A stretch of DNA of 64,000 nucleotides from Lachnospiraceae bacterium (GTDB lineage: Bacteria > Bacillota > Clostridia > Lachnospirales > Lachnospiraceae): the NCBI GenBank assembly GCA_910574965.1, contig CAJTDB010000006.1:62001-126000 (forward strand), in the 5' to 3' direction. Positions 27,464 to 34,626 of the stretch are shown in pieces. Each line of letters opens with the position of its first letter. Position 1 is the stretch's first letter. Made by a program: the position numbers and the translations under genes. The notes beneath the pieces were generated by a model. It was given only the letters and a program-made list of their open reading frames with translations. It did no database searches and was not told the origin of the DNA.

Positions 27464-28276
27464 ATGAAAAGAAAAGTATCAAATGATGTTTTTCTTTTCT
27501 GCCTTGCAGTGATAACTGCGTTACTGCTGACCGGCTGCAATCCGGAGGCAGGCGCAGTGACATATGAAATCATATATCCTTCTGGCAATACAAAGAATGG
27601 TTCTGTTTATGATGAGACAGCATTTGTTGAAGGAACATCTTACTCTCTCCAATGGGAGAAGGCGGAAGATGATAAGAAAACATATGATTATGATTTGAAA
27701 ATTCTGGATGAAAATGGTTCTGTTTTGTATGAATACCCGGATATTGGAAGTGAGACGATGCGTGGTATGCTGCAAGGCGATGCTCTTATCTGGGTCTGTA
27801 CAGAGCGCTGGACATCCATTCACAGGAACGGTTATGCTGAGGGATGTCTGAAGGAATGCAATCTGCTTCTGATTGATCTGCGTGACGGGGCGATCTTATT
27901 TCAGGAAAAAGCTGGAGAAAATGAATTTTACATTACTTCAGATGGAACACGATGTTATTTTTATGATTCAGGAAAAGAAGAAAGCGAAAAGCTGTTTGGA
28001 TTGATAAAGATACCACCGGAAAATGCCGGGATTTATTATCGGGATACCTCAGACTGGTCAGAGAAACATACTGTTTATACGTTTGACTATGCGAAAGAGC
28101 CGGATATTGATACCAGTAAGGGAGTGGAAACCCGCATCAGATTTTATATACTGGAAGATCAGATCAAGGCGGCCTGGACATCTTATGAGTCTATAGGCAA
28201 TGGGGCCTGGGAATATCTGGAGAAAAAGGTTTATGAGATTCCAATTCGGGAAAGCGTTGTCCGGCGCCTTCCGTAA
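27464..28276 (+). CDS. Lipoprotein of unknown function
   Basis: A 270-residue protein with a clear lipoprotein signal (LLLTGC, Cys at about residue 25). The mature part is rich in Tyr, Asp and Glu and in beta-strand-like segments; no catalytic motif or known domain was recognised. It ends just before a strong hairpin. A TATAAT-like element occurs at 27392-27397 without a convincing -35 partner. Confidence 0.6.
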   Translation: MKRKVSNDVFLFCLAVITALLLTGCNPEAGAVTYEIIYPSGNTKNGSVYDETAFVEGTSYSLQWEKAEDDKKTYDYDLKILDENGSVLYEYPDIGSETMRGMLQGDALIWVCTERWTSIHRNGYAEGCLKECNLLLIDLRDGAILFQEKAGENEFYITSDGTRCYFYDSGKEESEKLFGLIKIPPENAGIYYRDTSDWSEKHTVYTFDYAKEPDIDTSKGVETRIRFYILEDQIKAAWTSYESIGNGAWEYLEKKVYEIPIRESVVRRLP

Positions 28277-28284
28277 AAAGGGTC

Positions 28285-28324
28285 TTGCAGAGGGGTGCCG
28301 TGTTTGGGCGGCATTCCTCTGCAA
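28285..28324. terminator. Long hairpin between convergent genes
   Basis: A 16-base arm starting TTGCAGAGG pairs with its partner ending CCTCTGCAA (two G-U pairs, 8-base loop). On the minus strand it is followed by a short T-rich tract, on the plus strand by little, so it best terminates the minus-strand gene. Confidence 0.65.
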
Positions 28325-28332
28325 AGGTATGT

Positions 28333-28962
28333 TTACTGAAAAAGTTCATTGTAAAAATCTTCTGTCAATTTTTCTGCATAAGCGTCATCTACTTCCGGAA
28401 AGGCGGGCATCAGACGTTCGCGAATGGCCTCTGATATGAGAAAATAGTGCATCTCCTCCGGAGTATCTTCTTCGATTCCCTCACTTAGTTCTTCGGCAGT
28501 CAGATGTTCCTCTGCCCACTTTCGGATGCGTTTTTCCAGGCTGTCTTCTCTGGAAATGTCATCCAGCATCTTCATAGCGCTTCGGAAAGAATAGACGGCA
28601 AAGATCAGGAAGAGAAAGAAGAGAATCTCCAGTACCGCCAAAGAAAATATATTCAGGGGAAGGCGGATGACGCCTGTGAGCGCCAGGGTGCTTATAAGAA
28701 GGCCCGAAGCTCCAACGACTAAAAAAGTCCAGGCGGAAGAATGGGTTTCGCTGTGACGGTCTCTGGCGGAAACATGAGTACTCATCTGTCTGGCTGCTGC
28801 TGCGCGGGCGGCAATATCTGCGAGTTCTTCTTCATCCAAAACCGCAGCGGGTTCAGGGACGTCCGGCTCCTCAGACAGTTCATCTACCAGATCTGCATCA
28901 CAATCCGGACAGTGGGTTTTTCCTTCGATATATTCATTTTTACATACAGGGCACCAGGGCAT
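28333..28962 (-). CDS. Zinc-ribbon membrane protein of unknown function
   Basis: A 209-residue protein. An N-terminal zinc ribbon (CPVC...CPDC, residues 4-22) is followed by an acidic linker, two adjacent transmembrane helices (about 78-125) and an acidic helical cytoplasmic tail. This 'zinc ribbon plus membrane hairpin' layout is common in Firmicutes small membrane proteins of unknown role. AAGGAG precedes the ATG on the minus strand. Confidence 0.7.
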   Translation of the reverse strand: MPWCPVCKNEYIEGKTHCPDCDADLVDELSEEPDVPEPAAVLDEEELADIAARAAAARQMSTHVSARDRHSETHSSAWTFLVVGASGLLISTLALTGVIRLPLNIFSLAVLEILFFLFLIFAVYSFRSAMKMLDDISREDSLEKRIRKWAEEHLTAEELSEGIEEDTPEEMHYFLISEAIRERLMPAFPEVDDAYAEKLTEDFYNELFQ

Positions 28963-28991
28963 AATCGTTCTCCTTTTTGATAATTAAACTC

Positions 28992-29020
28992 ATTATACGC
29001 AATGATGGACAAGATTACAA
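28992..29020 (-). promoter_or_regulatory. Promoter of the zinc-ribbon membrane gene
   Basis: On the minus strand TTGTAA (-35) and TATAAT (-10) are 17 bases apart. It is divergent from, and nearly touching, the rlmH promoter. Confidence 0.55.
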
Positions 29021-29029
29021 TCACTAAAT

Positions 29030-29058
29030 TTGAAGCAATGGTTCTTTTGTGATATGAT
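29030..29058 (+). promoter_or_regulatory. Promoter of rlmH
   Basis: TTGAAG (-35) and TATGAT (-10) with a 17-base spacer, about 25 bases before the ribosome site. Confidence 0.6.
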
Positions 29059-29089
29059 GAAGAACAAACAGAAGATACAGGGGGATTTT

Positions 29090-29569
29090 ATGAAAATTAC
29101 AGTGATCGGAGTAGGAAAAATCAAAGAAAAATATTTTACAGGAGCCATTGATGAGTATGCAAAGCGTCTTGGACGTTTCTGTAAATTAGAACTGATAGAG
29201 GTGGCGGATGAGAAGACGCCAGAGGGGGCTGGTGCAGCGATGGAGGAGCAGATCCGTGAAAAAGAGGGGGTACGTATCCTTCAGAAACTTCCGGCAGGAA
29301 TATTTGTGGCAGCACTGGCCATCGATGGAAAGATGCTGGATTCATTGGAACTTTCCAGGCAGATGGAACGCTGGAATGTGGATGGTGTCAGCCATATGGC
29401 TTTTGTGATTGGCGGTTCCCTTGGCCTTTCGAAGAAGGTCCTTGAACGGGCGGATATCCGGCTTAGTTTTTCCAAGATGACCTTTCCGCATCAGCTCATG
29501 CGTGTGATCCTGCTGGAGCAGATCTACCGGAGCTTTATGATTCGAAGCGGAGCGCCGTACCATAAGTAA
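29090..29569 (+). CDS. rlmH: 23S rRNA (pseudouridine1915-N3)-methyltransferase
   Basis: A 159-residue SPOUT methyltransferase that methylates pseudouridine 1915 of 23S rRNA on assembled ribosomes; the length is exactly that of the family. The C-terminal knot is intact (FVIGGSLGLSKKV, FSKMTFPHQLMRVILLEQIYR, ending in GAPYHK). The start at 29090 follows GGGGGA; the in-frame start at 29030 lies inside the promoter. In staphylococci this gene (orfX) is the insertion target of SCC elements, and here its last codons recur at 30792-30812. Confidence 0.96.
   Translation: MKITVIGVGKIKEKYFTGAIDEYAKRLGRFCKLELIEVADEKTPEGAGAAMEEQIREKEGVRILQKLPAGIFVAALAIDGKMLDSLELSRQMERWNVDGVSHMAFVIGGSLGLSKKVLERADIRLSFSKMTFPHQLMRVILLEQIYRSFMIRSGAPYHK
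29549..29569 (+). repeat. rlmH 3'-end repeat, left copy (att-like)
   Basis: The last seven codons of rlmH (Gly-Ala-Pro-Tyr-His-Lys-stop). The downstream copy matches at 18 of 21 bases. It ends in CATAAGTAA, the core of SCC-type attachment sites. Confidence 0.6.
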
Positions 29570-29901
29570 AGACGAAAGGGAACATATGTTTTTTGGAATA
29601 AAAGAGAATAAGAGTTATTTTTAACCCCATGGGAGGCAAGCGGCTTTCATGGGGTTCGTATTATGGACTTATAATAAGATTACATATTATGTATATGGCA
29701 ACTGGGAAACCGGATATTAAAAGAAAATGCTGTAAAGGAGAAAGTCTTTTACAACAAAGAACAGGAAAAATGCCAGGAGACAGGTTCTCGGCTTATTGTA
29801 ATTTGCCGGAAGGCTGTGTATAATAGAAACAGGTAGCAGGACTTTTGGAACGTGCAGAGTTTTCTGGCAGTGATTTGTTGAAAAGAAAACAGGTGGATAA
29901 A
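29570..29901. other. Gene-free stretch after rlmH with a 13-bp hairpin
   Basis: No convincing reading frame. A stable hairpin (AACCCCATG at 29623-29631 with CATGGGGTT at 29648-29656, extended inward by four pairs including G-U) lacks a T run. The rest is AT-rich and unexplained. It would be the left end of the proposed rlmH insertion. Confidence 0.45.
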
Positions 29902-30699
29902 ATGGGAAACATGGAAACAAAGCAGACAAAATGGGAAGAATTAAGCATATCCAATGATTTCCTGTTTGGCAAGGTCATGCAGAATCCGGAACTGTGCAAA
30001 GAGTTATTGCAGAGGATTCTTCCGGATTTGAACATTGAACGCATTGAATATCCAGAATTACAGAAAAGTATCCATGTAGATATGGACGCCCATAGCGTCA
30101 GATTGGATGTGTATGTAAAGGACAACAGAGTGACGGTTTACGACATAGAAATGCAGGTCAGTGATACAAAGGAACTGCCAAAGAGAAGCAGATATTATCA
30201 GGGAATGATTGACCTGCAGCTTGTGGATGCAGGTCAGCATTATAAAAAGCTGAACAAAAGCTATATCATATTTATCTGTCCCTTTGATTTATATGGGAAA
30301 GGGCGGCATATTTATACCTTTGAAAATATCTGTAAAGAAGACAACAGTATTCTAATGGGAGACGAAGCAGTAAAGATATTTCTGAATGCGGATGGAACAA
30401 TGGATGATGTCAGCAGGGAATTAAAGGCATTTCTGGACTATGTGGCAGGGCAGAAGCCGGAGGATTCCTATGTTGAGAAATTGGAAGAAGCGGTGAAAGA
30501 AGCAAAGAAAAACAGAGAATGGAGGCATGAGTATATGACGTTATTGATGAGAGACCAGGAAAATCAGGAGATTGGAGAAGAAAAGTTGGCTAAACTGATT
30601 CAGATATTGAGCAAAAACAATCGATTGCCAGATATTATTAAAGTTACAGATGATAAAGAATATCGTCAGAAACTTTATGTGGAATATCATATAATTTAA
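29902..30699 (+). CDS. Rpn-family PD-(D/E)XK nuclease / transposase-like protein
   Basis: A 265-residue protein of the Rpn/PDDEXK transposase-like family (recombination-promoting nuclease). The N-terminus has the usual SNDFLFGKVM block, and the nuclease core shows RLDVYVKD (Asp) and YDIEMQVS (ExQ), followed by the KRSRYYQGMIDLQLVDAGQHYKKL helix. The C-terminal third is charged and helical (about residues 195-250). Rpn proteins cut DNA and promote RecA-independent recombination; in clostridial genomes they occur in many scattered copies. A decayed fragment of a second copy is at 33208-33257. The start at 29902 follows GGTGG; an ATG nine bases later is also possible. Confidence 0.82.
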   Translation: MGNMETKQTKWEELSISNDFLFGKVMQNPELCKELLQRILPDLNIERIEYPELQKSIHVDMDAHSVRLDVYVKDNRVTVYDIEMQVSDTKELPKRSRYYQGMIDLQLVDAGQHYKKLNKSYIIFICPFDLYGKGRHIYTFENICKEDNSILMGDEAVKIFLNADGTMDDVSRELKAFLDYVAGQKPEDSYVEKLEEAVKEAKKNREWRHEYMTLLMRDQENQEIGEEKLAKLIQILSKNNRLPDIIKVTDDKEYRQKLYVEYHII

Positions 30700-30710
30700 G
30701 AGCATGAGCA

Positions 30711-30750
30711 TGACAGGGCATAGCATTTACAAGTGTTCTGCCTTGTTTAA
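30711..30750 (+). terminator. Hairpin after the Rpn gene
   Basis: AGGGCA pairs with TGCCTT, with inner pairs CA/TG, followed by TTGTTTAA. A modest terminator. Confidence 0.45.
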
Positions 30751-30776
30751 TAGAATAATATAAGGCTATTTTTCGC

Positions 30777-30894
30777 ACTTGGATATGTTATGGGGCACCG
30801 TATCATAAGTAAGGGAGAAAAAGCAGCTATCTACGGGAAAGAACGCAAAGTTAAATAAATTTCTACACTCTTACGAACTTGGATACGTTATGGA
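30777..30894 (+). repeat. Short direct repeat, two copies exactly 100 bp apart
   Basis: ACTTGGATATGTTATGG at 30777-30793 recurs as ACTTGGATACGTTATGG at 30877-30893 (one difference). The first copy runs straight into the rlmH-end repeat, the second into the ribosome site region of the DUF2971 gene. Confidence 0.6.
30792..30812 (+). repeat. rlmH 3'-end repeat, right copy (att-like)
   Basis: Reads GGGGCACCG followed by TATCATAAGTAA and encodes Gly-Ala-Pro-Tyr-His-Lys-stop like the end of rlmH. Its three differences from the true gene end are all synonymous third positions, so it derives from another rlmH gene. TATCATAAGTAA is identical to the core of staphylococcal SCC attachment sites. Confidence 0.6.
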
Positions 30895-30906
30895 GAAATA
30901 AAAGGA

Positions 30907-31749
30907 ATGGACATAAAAATGATGAAATATGAAGACGAAATGAAATTCTTGAAAACATATGAAACGTGTGAAATGAAAGAAAAATATGAAAAACTTGAGA
31001 AGATAGCAAAAAATATAGAAATACCGGAAAAATTATATAGATACAGGCCTTTAAATATATACACAATTGATGAACTTATTAGTAAACATGTATTCTTATC
31101 ATCTCCTAATATTGATGATATATTTGATACTACTATAGTAAATAATGGAGAAGTAGCAGAGGGAGTATTGGCAGCAGTTCATGTGGCAAAAAGACTTAGT
31201 ACAGAATACCATGAAATGAATGAAAATTATAAAATGTATACGGAATATTTTGAATATCTAAATAACAGAATTAGAGAAAACATAAGAATTACCTGTTTTA
31301 CAGAAAGTAATACTAATGTACCAATGTGGCAGTATTATGCAGAAAAGAATACAGGGATTTGCATTGAGTATTCTATTAATCTAGAAAAGTTATTAAATGA
31401 TAATAAAAACATTTACTTTTTGCCAGTGATTTATACGAATGATTATAATCAATATTTTCCGTATGATTTATTACATAATGACAAAAAAAATAAATTAATG
31501 TCTGTTATGTGCAGTGTGCTAAAAATGGAGGATTGGAGATTTGAAAAGGAATGGAGGATGATTGCGTTTAAAGATGAAAAAATAGAAAACCCACCATATG
31601 TAAATCTGGAAATCAAAGCAATTTATTTTGGATTAGAAACACCGCAATCAATAAAAAATGTGATAAAGGGACTGGTAAACGAAGAAATTTTATTATATGA
31701 GATGAAAAAAGAGCTAACTGGATTAGAAATATATGAGTTGAGGCAATAA
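30907..31749 (+). CDS. DUF2971 family protein, AT-rich
   Basis: A 280-residue cytosolic protein matching DUF2971: LYRYRPLN..TIDELISKHVFLSSPNIDDIFD near residues 43-75, then ITCFTESNTNVPMWQYYAEKNTGICIEY near 128-155, and WRFEKEWRMIAF near 208. The biochemical function of the family is not known. The gene is far richer in A and T, with Asn/Lys/Ile-rich coding, than its neighbours, a sign of recent transfer. It sits just outside the right rlmH-end repeat and ends before a strong terminator. The start may be 30907 or the nearby ATGs at 30919/30922; ribosome signals are weak. Confidence 0.78.
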   Translation: MDIKMMKYEDEMKFLKTYETCEMKEKYEKLEKIAKNIEIPEKLYRYRPLNIYTIDELISKHVFLSSPNIDDIFDTTIVNNGEVAEGVLAAVHVAKRLSTEYHEMNENYKMYTEYFEYLNNRIRENIRITCFTESNTNVPMWQYYAEKNTGICIEYSINLEKLLNDNKNIYFLPVIYTNDYNQYFPYDLLHNDKKNKLMSVMCSVLKMEDWRFEKEWRMIAFKDEKIENPPYVNLEIKAIYFGLETPQSIKNVIKGLVNEEILLYEMKKELTGLEIYELRQ

Positions 31750-31820
31750 TTGAACTTTATCCAAATAATGTAAATATTAGATGTTTTATCTGCTGACTTT
31801 ATACTGCTTAAAAACCAAAT

Positions 31821-31862
31821 ATCAAAAAGCCACTCCAAAAATGGGTTGGCTTTTTGATTTCT
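31821..31862. terminator. Bidirectional terminator after the DUF2971 gene
   Basis: A perfect 12-bp stem: ATCAAAAAGCCA (31821-31832) with TGGCTTTTTGAT (31847-31858), 14-base loop, A and T runs on either side. Confidence 0.85.
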
Positions 31863-32003
31863 TCTGGACTATCCATTTTTCCTTACATATAAAATATTCT
31901 TTGCCCCAAAGTCCTAATAGGCCCCGGCCATTCCAGATGAAATGTCAAAATTATCACATAATGACTTGAAATTGTCTCTTGAAATTGTCCAAAAGTGAGG
32001 TGA
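31863..32003. other. Intergenic stretch with a 13-nt tandem repeat and possible operator
   Basis: No gene. CTTGAAATTGTCT (31965-31977) is followed directly by CTTGAAATTGTCC (31978-31990). The inverted pair TGTCC (31986-31990) and GGACA (32005-32009) covers the -35 box of the next promoter, so a repressor site is plausible. Confidence 0.45.
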
Positions 32004-32032
32004 TGGACAGTGGTGTAAGAATGTGCTATACT
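32004..32032 (+). promoter_or_regulatory. Promoter of the 112-residue orphan gene
   Basis: TGGACA (-35), 17-base spacer and TATACT (-10), about 50 bases before the start codon. Confidence 0.6.
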
Positions 32033-32084
32033 TAATCTCTAAACTGGCTGGCTGCCAGCATGTCTGCGTTAATGGAGTGATACA

Positions 32085-32423
32085 ATGTCAGTTTCATTAC
32101 TTGTTTTTAAAGGTGAGGAGTTTAATGATTCAAAAAGTCAAGTGATTGCTGAAATGCCGGTTTCTTTTCAAAATGTCTGGAACGAAACGTGGGAAAAAGC
32201 TATTTCTGAATGCAAAGTCAAAACATTTGTATGTGGCGGGATATTTTCGATCAATGCAATTCCAGGCGTATTAACAGAGTTAGATTCCATTTTTAACTGG
32301 GTTAGTAACAAGGGCGGAAAAGATATGGAATATATCCAGAGAAGAATCCAAGGACTGAAAGATTTCTTGGATAATTATTATAAGGAACATGAAAATTCAG
32401 ACTATTGGTTTGATTTGGGATAG
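32085..32423 (+). CDS. Small protein of unknown function
   Basis: A 112-residue soluble protein with no domain recognised. It has aromatic-rich helices (SFQNVWNETWEKAISEC) and ends in DYWFDLG. A good promoter and GGAG seven bases before the ATG support it as a real gene. Size and acidic character would suit an immunity-type or antitoxin protein, but this is speculation from context only. The 100 bases after its stop contain a further open stretch in another frame that may be decayed coding sequence. Confidence 0.55.
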   Translation: MSVSLLVFKGEEFNDSKSQVIAEMPVSFQNVWNETWEKAISECKVKTFVCGGIFSINAIPGVLTELDSIFNWVSNKGGKDMEYIQRRIQGLKDFLDNYYKEHENSDYWFDLG

Positions 32424-32525
32424 ATAAATTCGATTTTGTGCAAACATTGGTGCCGGACGAGGAGAAATTCGCGAATCTGGCCGGAAAAGACCTGGATTTG
32501 CACATCAAAGCAAAGGCGGATGAAC

Positions 32526-33113
32526 ATGAAAAAAGAAAGTGCAGCATTGATACTACTGTTTGGCATGCTGCTTCTGGCAGCGGGATGCGGGAAAAACAGC
32601 AGGGAATCAGAAGAATTGCTGGATGCGTTTCTTGCCGGTGAAATTTCGGCAATACGTGAAGACAACGGGGAAGCATCTTTAAATTTTGATGAACTGCCGG
32701 TTGATGAGGAAGACTGGTACAGTTATTCGGTGGGAGAACGGATTGATTTGGATAATGACGGCGAGAACGAGCTGATTCTGGACGGTCCTTATGGAGGTAT
32801 GTACATAGATGCAAGAGACGGGAAAGTATATGTATTAGCAGCAGGAGAGGGAACAGCAGGAGTCCTGTCCTACACGGATTATGATAATGCTACCTGGATT
32901 GTACATAGAGATACATCCCATATGGGAAGGCAGATCTATTGGCTGACGAGATACGATGGGGATGGCAATATAGCAGATGAATTTCAGCTGGGAGCAGAGT
33001 ACTGGGATTCGCCTGATGACAAATATGATGAAAACAGCGATTTTACCTATCGGGATGCGAAGATATCCATGGAAGAATATGAGACGCTGTTAAGTGAAAT
33101 TTTTGGTCGGTAA
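32526..33113 (+). CDS. Lipoprotein with acidic, calcium-loop-like segment
   Basis: A 195-residue protein with a lipoprotein signal (LLLAAGC, Cys at about residue 21). The mature part is strongly acidic and contains DLDNDGENELIL, a pattern seen in FG-GAP/VCBS-like or EF-loop sequences, followed by DARDGKVYVL. Similar small lipoproteins are common in Lachnospiraceae with no known function. The ATG at 32526 has AAAGG nine bases upstream; an ATG six bases earlier is in frame. Confidence 0.65.
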   Translation: MKKESAALILLFGMLLLAAGCGKNSRESEELLDAFLAGEISAIREDNGEASLNFDELPVDEEDWYSYSVGERIDLDNDGENELILDGPYGGMYIDARDGKVYVLAAGEGTAGVLSYTDYDNATWIVHRDTSHMGRQIYWLTRYDGDGNIADEFQLGAEYWDSPDDKYDENSDFTYRDAKISMEEYETLLSEIFGR

Positions 33114-33207
33114 TCATGAAAAAGCAGCCGAACATCGAGAACGCGAAAAGACAGGGAACGAATGTCAATTTGGCGGATAATTTAAAGGAGGGAACTTCTT
33201 TTCCGGT

Positions 33208-33257
33208 GATGTCAGCAGGAAATGAAAGGAATTTCTGGATTATGCGGCAGGGCAGAG
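33208..33257 (+). pseudogene. Decayed fragment of an Rpn-family gene
   Basis: Fifty bases match the intact Rpn gene (about 30409-30458) at 44 positions. In the corresponding frame it reads DVSRK-stop-KEFLDYAAGQ against DVSRELKAFLDYVAGQ, so a premature stop is present. Nothing of the catalytic core remains here. Confidence 0.7.
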
Positions 33258-33282
33258 CATATAAAAATGTTCTGTCTTTTTT
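33253..33282 (+). terminator. Intrinsic terminator after the Rpn fragment
   Basis: CAGAGCAT pairs with ATGTTCTG over a 6-base loop and is followed by TCTTTTTT. It probably belonged to the lost Rpn copy and may now end the upstream lipoprotein transcript. Confidence 0.7.
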
Positions 33283-33338
33283 CTGAATGGAAATGGAATA
33301 TTGGAGGAGCGAAGTTAGGAGGAAAGGAAAGCAAAGAG

Positions 33339-33974
33339 ATGATAAACAGAGAAGATATGATGGAACTGACTAGGCGAATGACGCTGTCGAGGACTTCTTT
33401 TACAAGGATCGCGGGCTGCTATATGGATGGAAACGGAGAGATTGATGGGACTTTTAATACAAACTTTCTGAAGCTGTCAGGGAAGGAGAAGGGGAAAAAC
33501 CTTGCTCTTGCAAAGACGGTGCCTTATGGGCGGACCAATGAACAGTTAAAGGAATATTTCTTTGAAAAAGGACAGACAGGACCGGGCAGTATGTGGCAGC
33601 TTTTGATGGCTATGAAAGGCTGCGGTTTGAAAAATGATGCTTTGATGGAGACGTTTTATGAGCTGGCAGGAGAGCGCTATGAGAAAAAAGAACCGTATGC
33701 CCTTTTTGTATTTCACGATCGTTATGATGTACCGGTAAAGGCAGAGGATAAAGAGCGGCTGGGAGAGTCGGAAGAGGTGTACGAGTATCTAATCTGCGTA
33801 TTTTGTCCGCTGGCTGGAGAATATGAGCCTGGTCTGCCAGAGTGCGGCTTCCTCTTCCCGTCCTTTTCCAGGAGAAGTGCAGATTTGTCGCGGGTACTGA
33901 TTTATGACGAGGATGCGGCGCATTTTAGGGGGAAGATTTTGCAGGAATTGCTTGGCTGTCAGTTCTGTTTATGA
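33339..33974 (+). CDS. DUF4317 family protein, short form
   Basis: A 211-residue protein. The N-terminus matches DUF4317 (MINREDMMELTRRMTLSRTSFTRIAGCYMDGNGEI), and the ICVFCPLAGEYEPGLPECGFLFPSFSRRSADLSRVLIY block is typical of the middle part. Full-length members are usually about 380-400 residues, so the C-terminal half seems missing; no continuation was noticed downstream, where the nitroreductase follows. Function unknown. The start at 33339 is chosen because the family N-terminus begins there; the frame extends upstream into the Rpn fragment without coding sense. Confidence 0.7.
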   Translation: MINREDMMELTRRMTLSRTSFTRIAGCYMDGNGEIDGTFNTNFLKLSGKEKGKNLALAKTVPYGRTNEQLKEYFFEKGQTGPGSMWQLLMAMKGCGLKNDALMETFYELAGERYEKKEPYALFVFHDRYDVPVKAEDKERLGESEEVYEYLICVFCPLAGEYEPGLPECGFLFPSFSRRSADLSRVLIYDEDAAHFRGKILQELLGCQFCL

Positions 33975-34039
33975 TATGATTTAGAGAGTATTTATCTGAA
34001 AAGACGAGAAAAGAACAAATGTTCGAAAGGAATCGGCAT

Positions 34040-34564
34040 ATGGAATTATTGGAAATTATGAGAAATCGAAGAAGTGTGCGGACATATACCGGCGAACCGG
34101 TACCGGAAGACAAGCTTTTGAAAATTTTAAAGGCGGGGCTTTTATCTGCGTCCGGAAGGGCCGTTCGCCCGTGGGAATTTCTGGTGGTGCAGAAAAAGGA
34201 GACTTTGAGGAAGATGGCGGACAGCCGGGCAGCCGGGGCAAAGATGCTTATGGATGCGGATTGTGCTGTCGTTGTACTTGGAGATGAAGAAAAGACGGAT
34301 GTATGGACCGAGGACTGTTCCATTGCTATGGCCAATATGCATCTGATGGCAGACAGCTTGGGCGTCGGAAGCTGTTGGATCCAGGGCAGACTTCGAGAAG
34401 CATCGGACGGCAGATCAACGGAGGCGTATTTGAGGGAGCTGCTGGGGTATCCAGAGCATCTGAAGCTGGAAGCAGTGCTGTCTCTTGGAATGCCAAAAGA
34501 TCATCCCAGGCCTTATGATCTGGAGGAGCTTCCAATGGAAAAGGTGCACAGGGAACTGTTTTAG
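34040..34564 (+). CDS. Nitroreductase-family FMN oxidoreductase
   Basis: A 174-residue flavoprotein of the nitroreductase fold. It has the N-terminal MRNRRSVRTYTGEPVPEDKL FMN-binding block, PWEFLVVQ near residue 50 and the GVGSCWIQ segment near 115. Such enzymes reduce nitro, quinone or flavin substrates using NAD(P)H; the natural substrate is unclear. AAAGG lies nine bases before the ATG at 34040. Confidence 0.9.
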   Translation: MELLEIMRNRRSVRTYTGEPVPEDKLLKILKAGLLSASGRAVRPWEFLVVQKKETLRKMADSRAAGAKMLMDADCAVVVLGDEEKTDVWTEDCSIAMANMHLMADSLGVGSCWIQGRLREASDGRSTEAYLRELLGYPEHLKLEAVLSLGMPKDHPRPYDLEELPMEKVHRELF

Positions 34565-34626
34565 ATTGCTTTTTGGCGTATTATGAGGCATTCAATGCCG
34601 GGAAGAGAAGATAAGGAGACAAAAAG

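Noticed and set aside
29645-29823. Short open frame after rlmH
   Set aside because: No ribosome site, crosses the hairpin, and the translation has no plausible protein features.
32424-32520. Open stretch reading DKFDFVQTLVPDEEKF and on to KAKADEHEK between two small genes
   Set aside because: It looks protein-like and may be the end of a lost gene, but it has no start codon with a ribosome site, follows an in-frame stop by only five codons, and was not recognised.
33117-33287. 56-codon open frame starting MKKQPNIENAK
   Set aside because: It runs through the Rpn remnant in a different frame and ends in the terminator; no ribosome site at its start.
29570-33300. Full SCC or integrative conjugative element
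   Set aside because: No serine or tyrosine recombinase, relaxase or conjugation gene was found; only att-like repeats and cargo-like genes support insertion.
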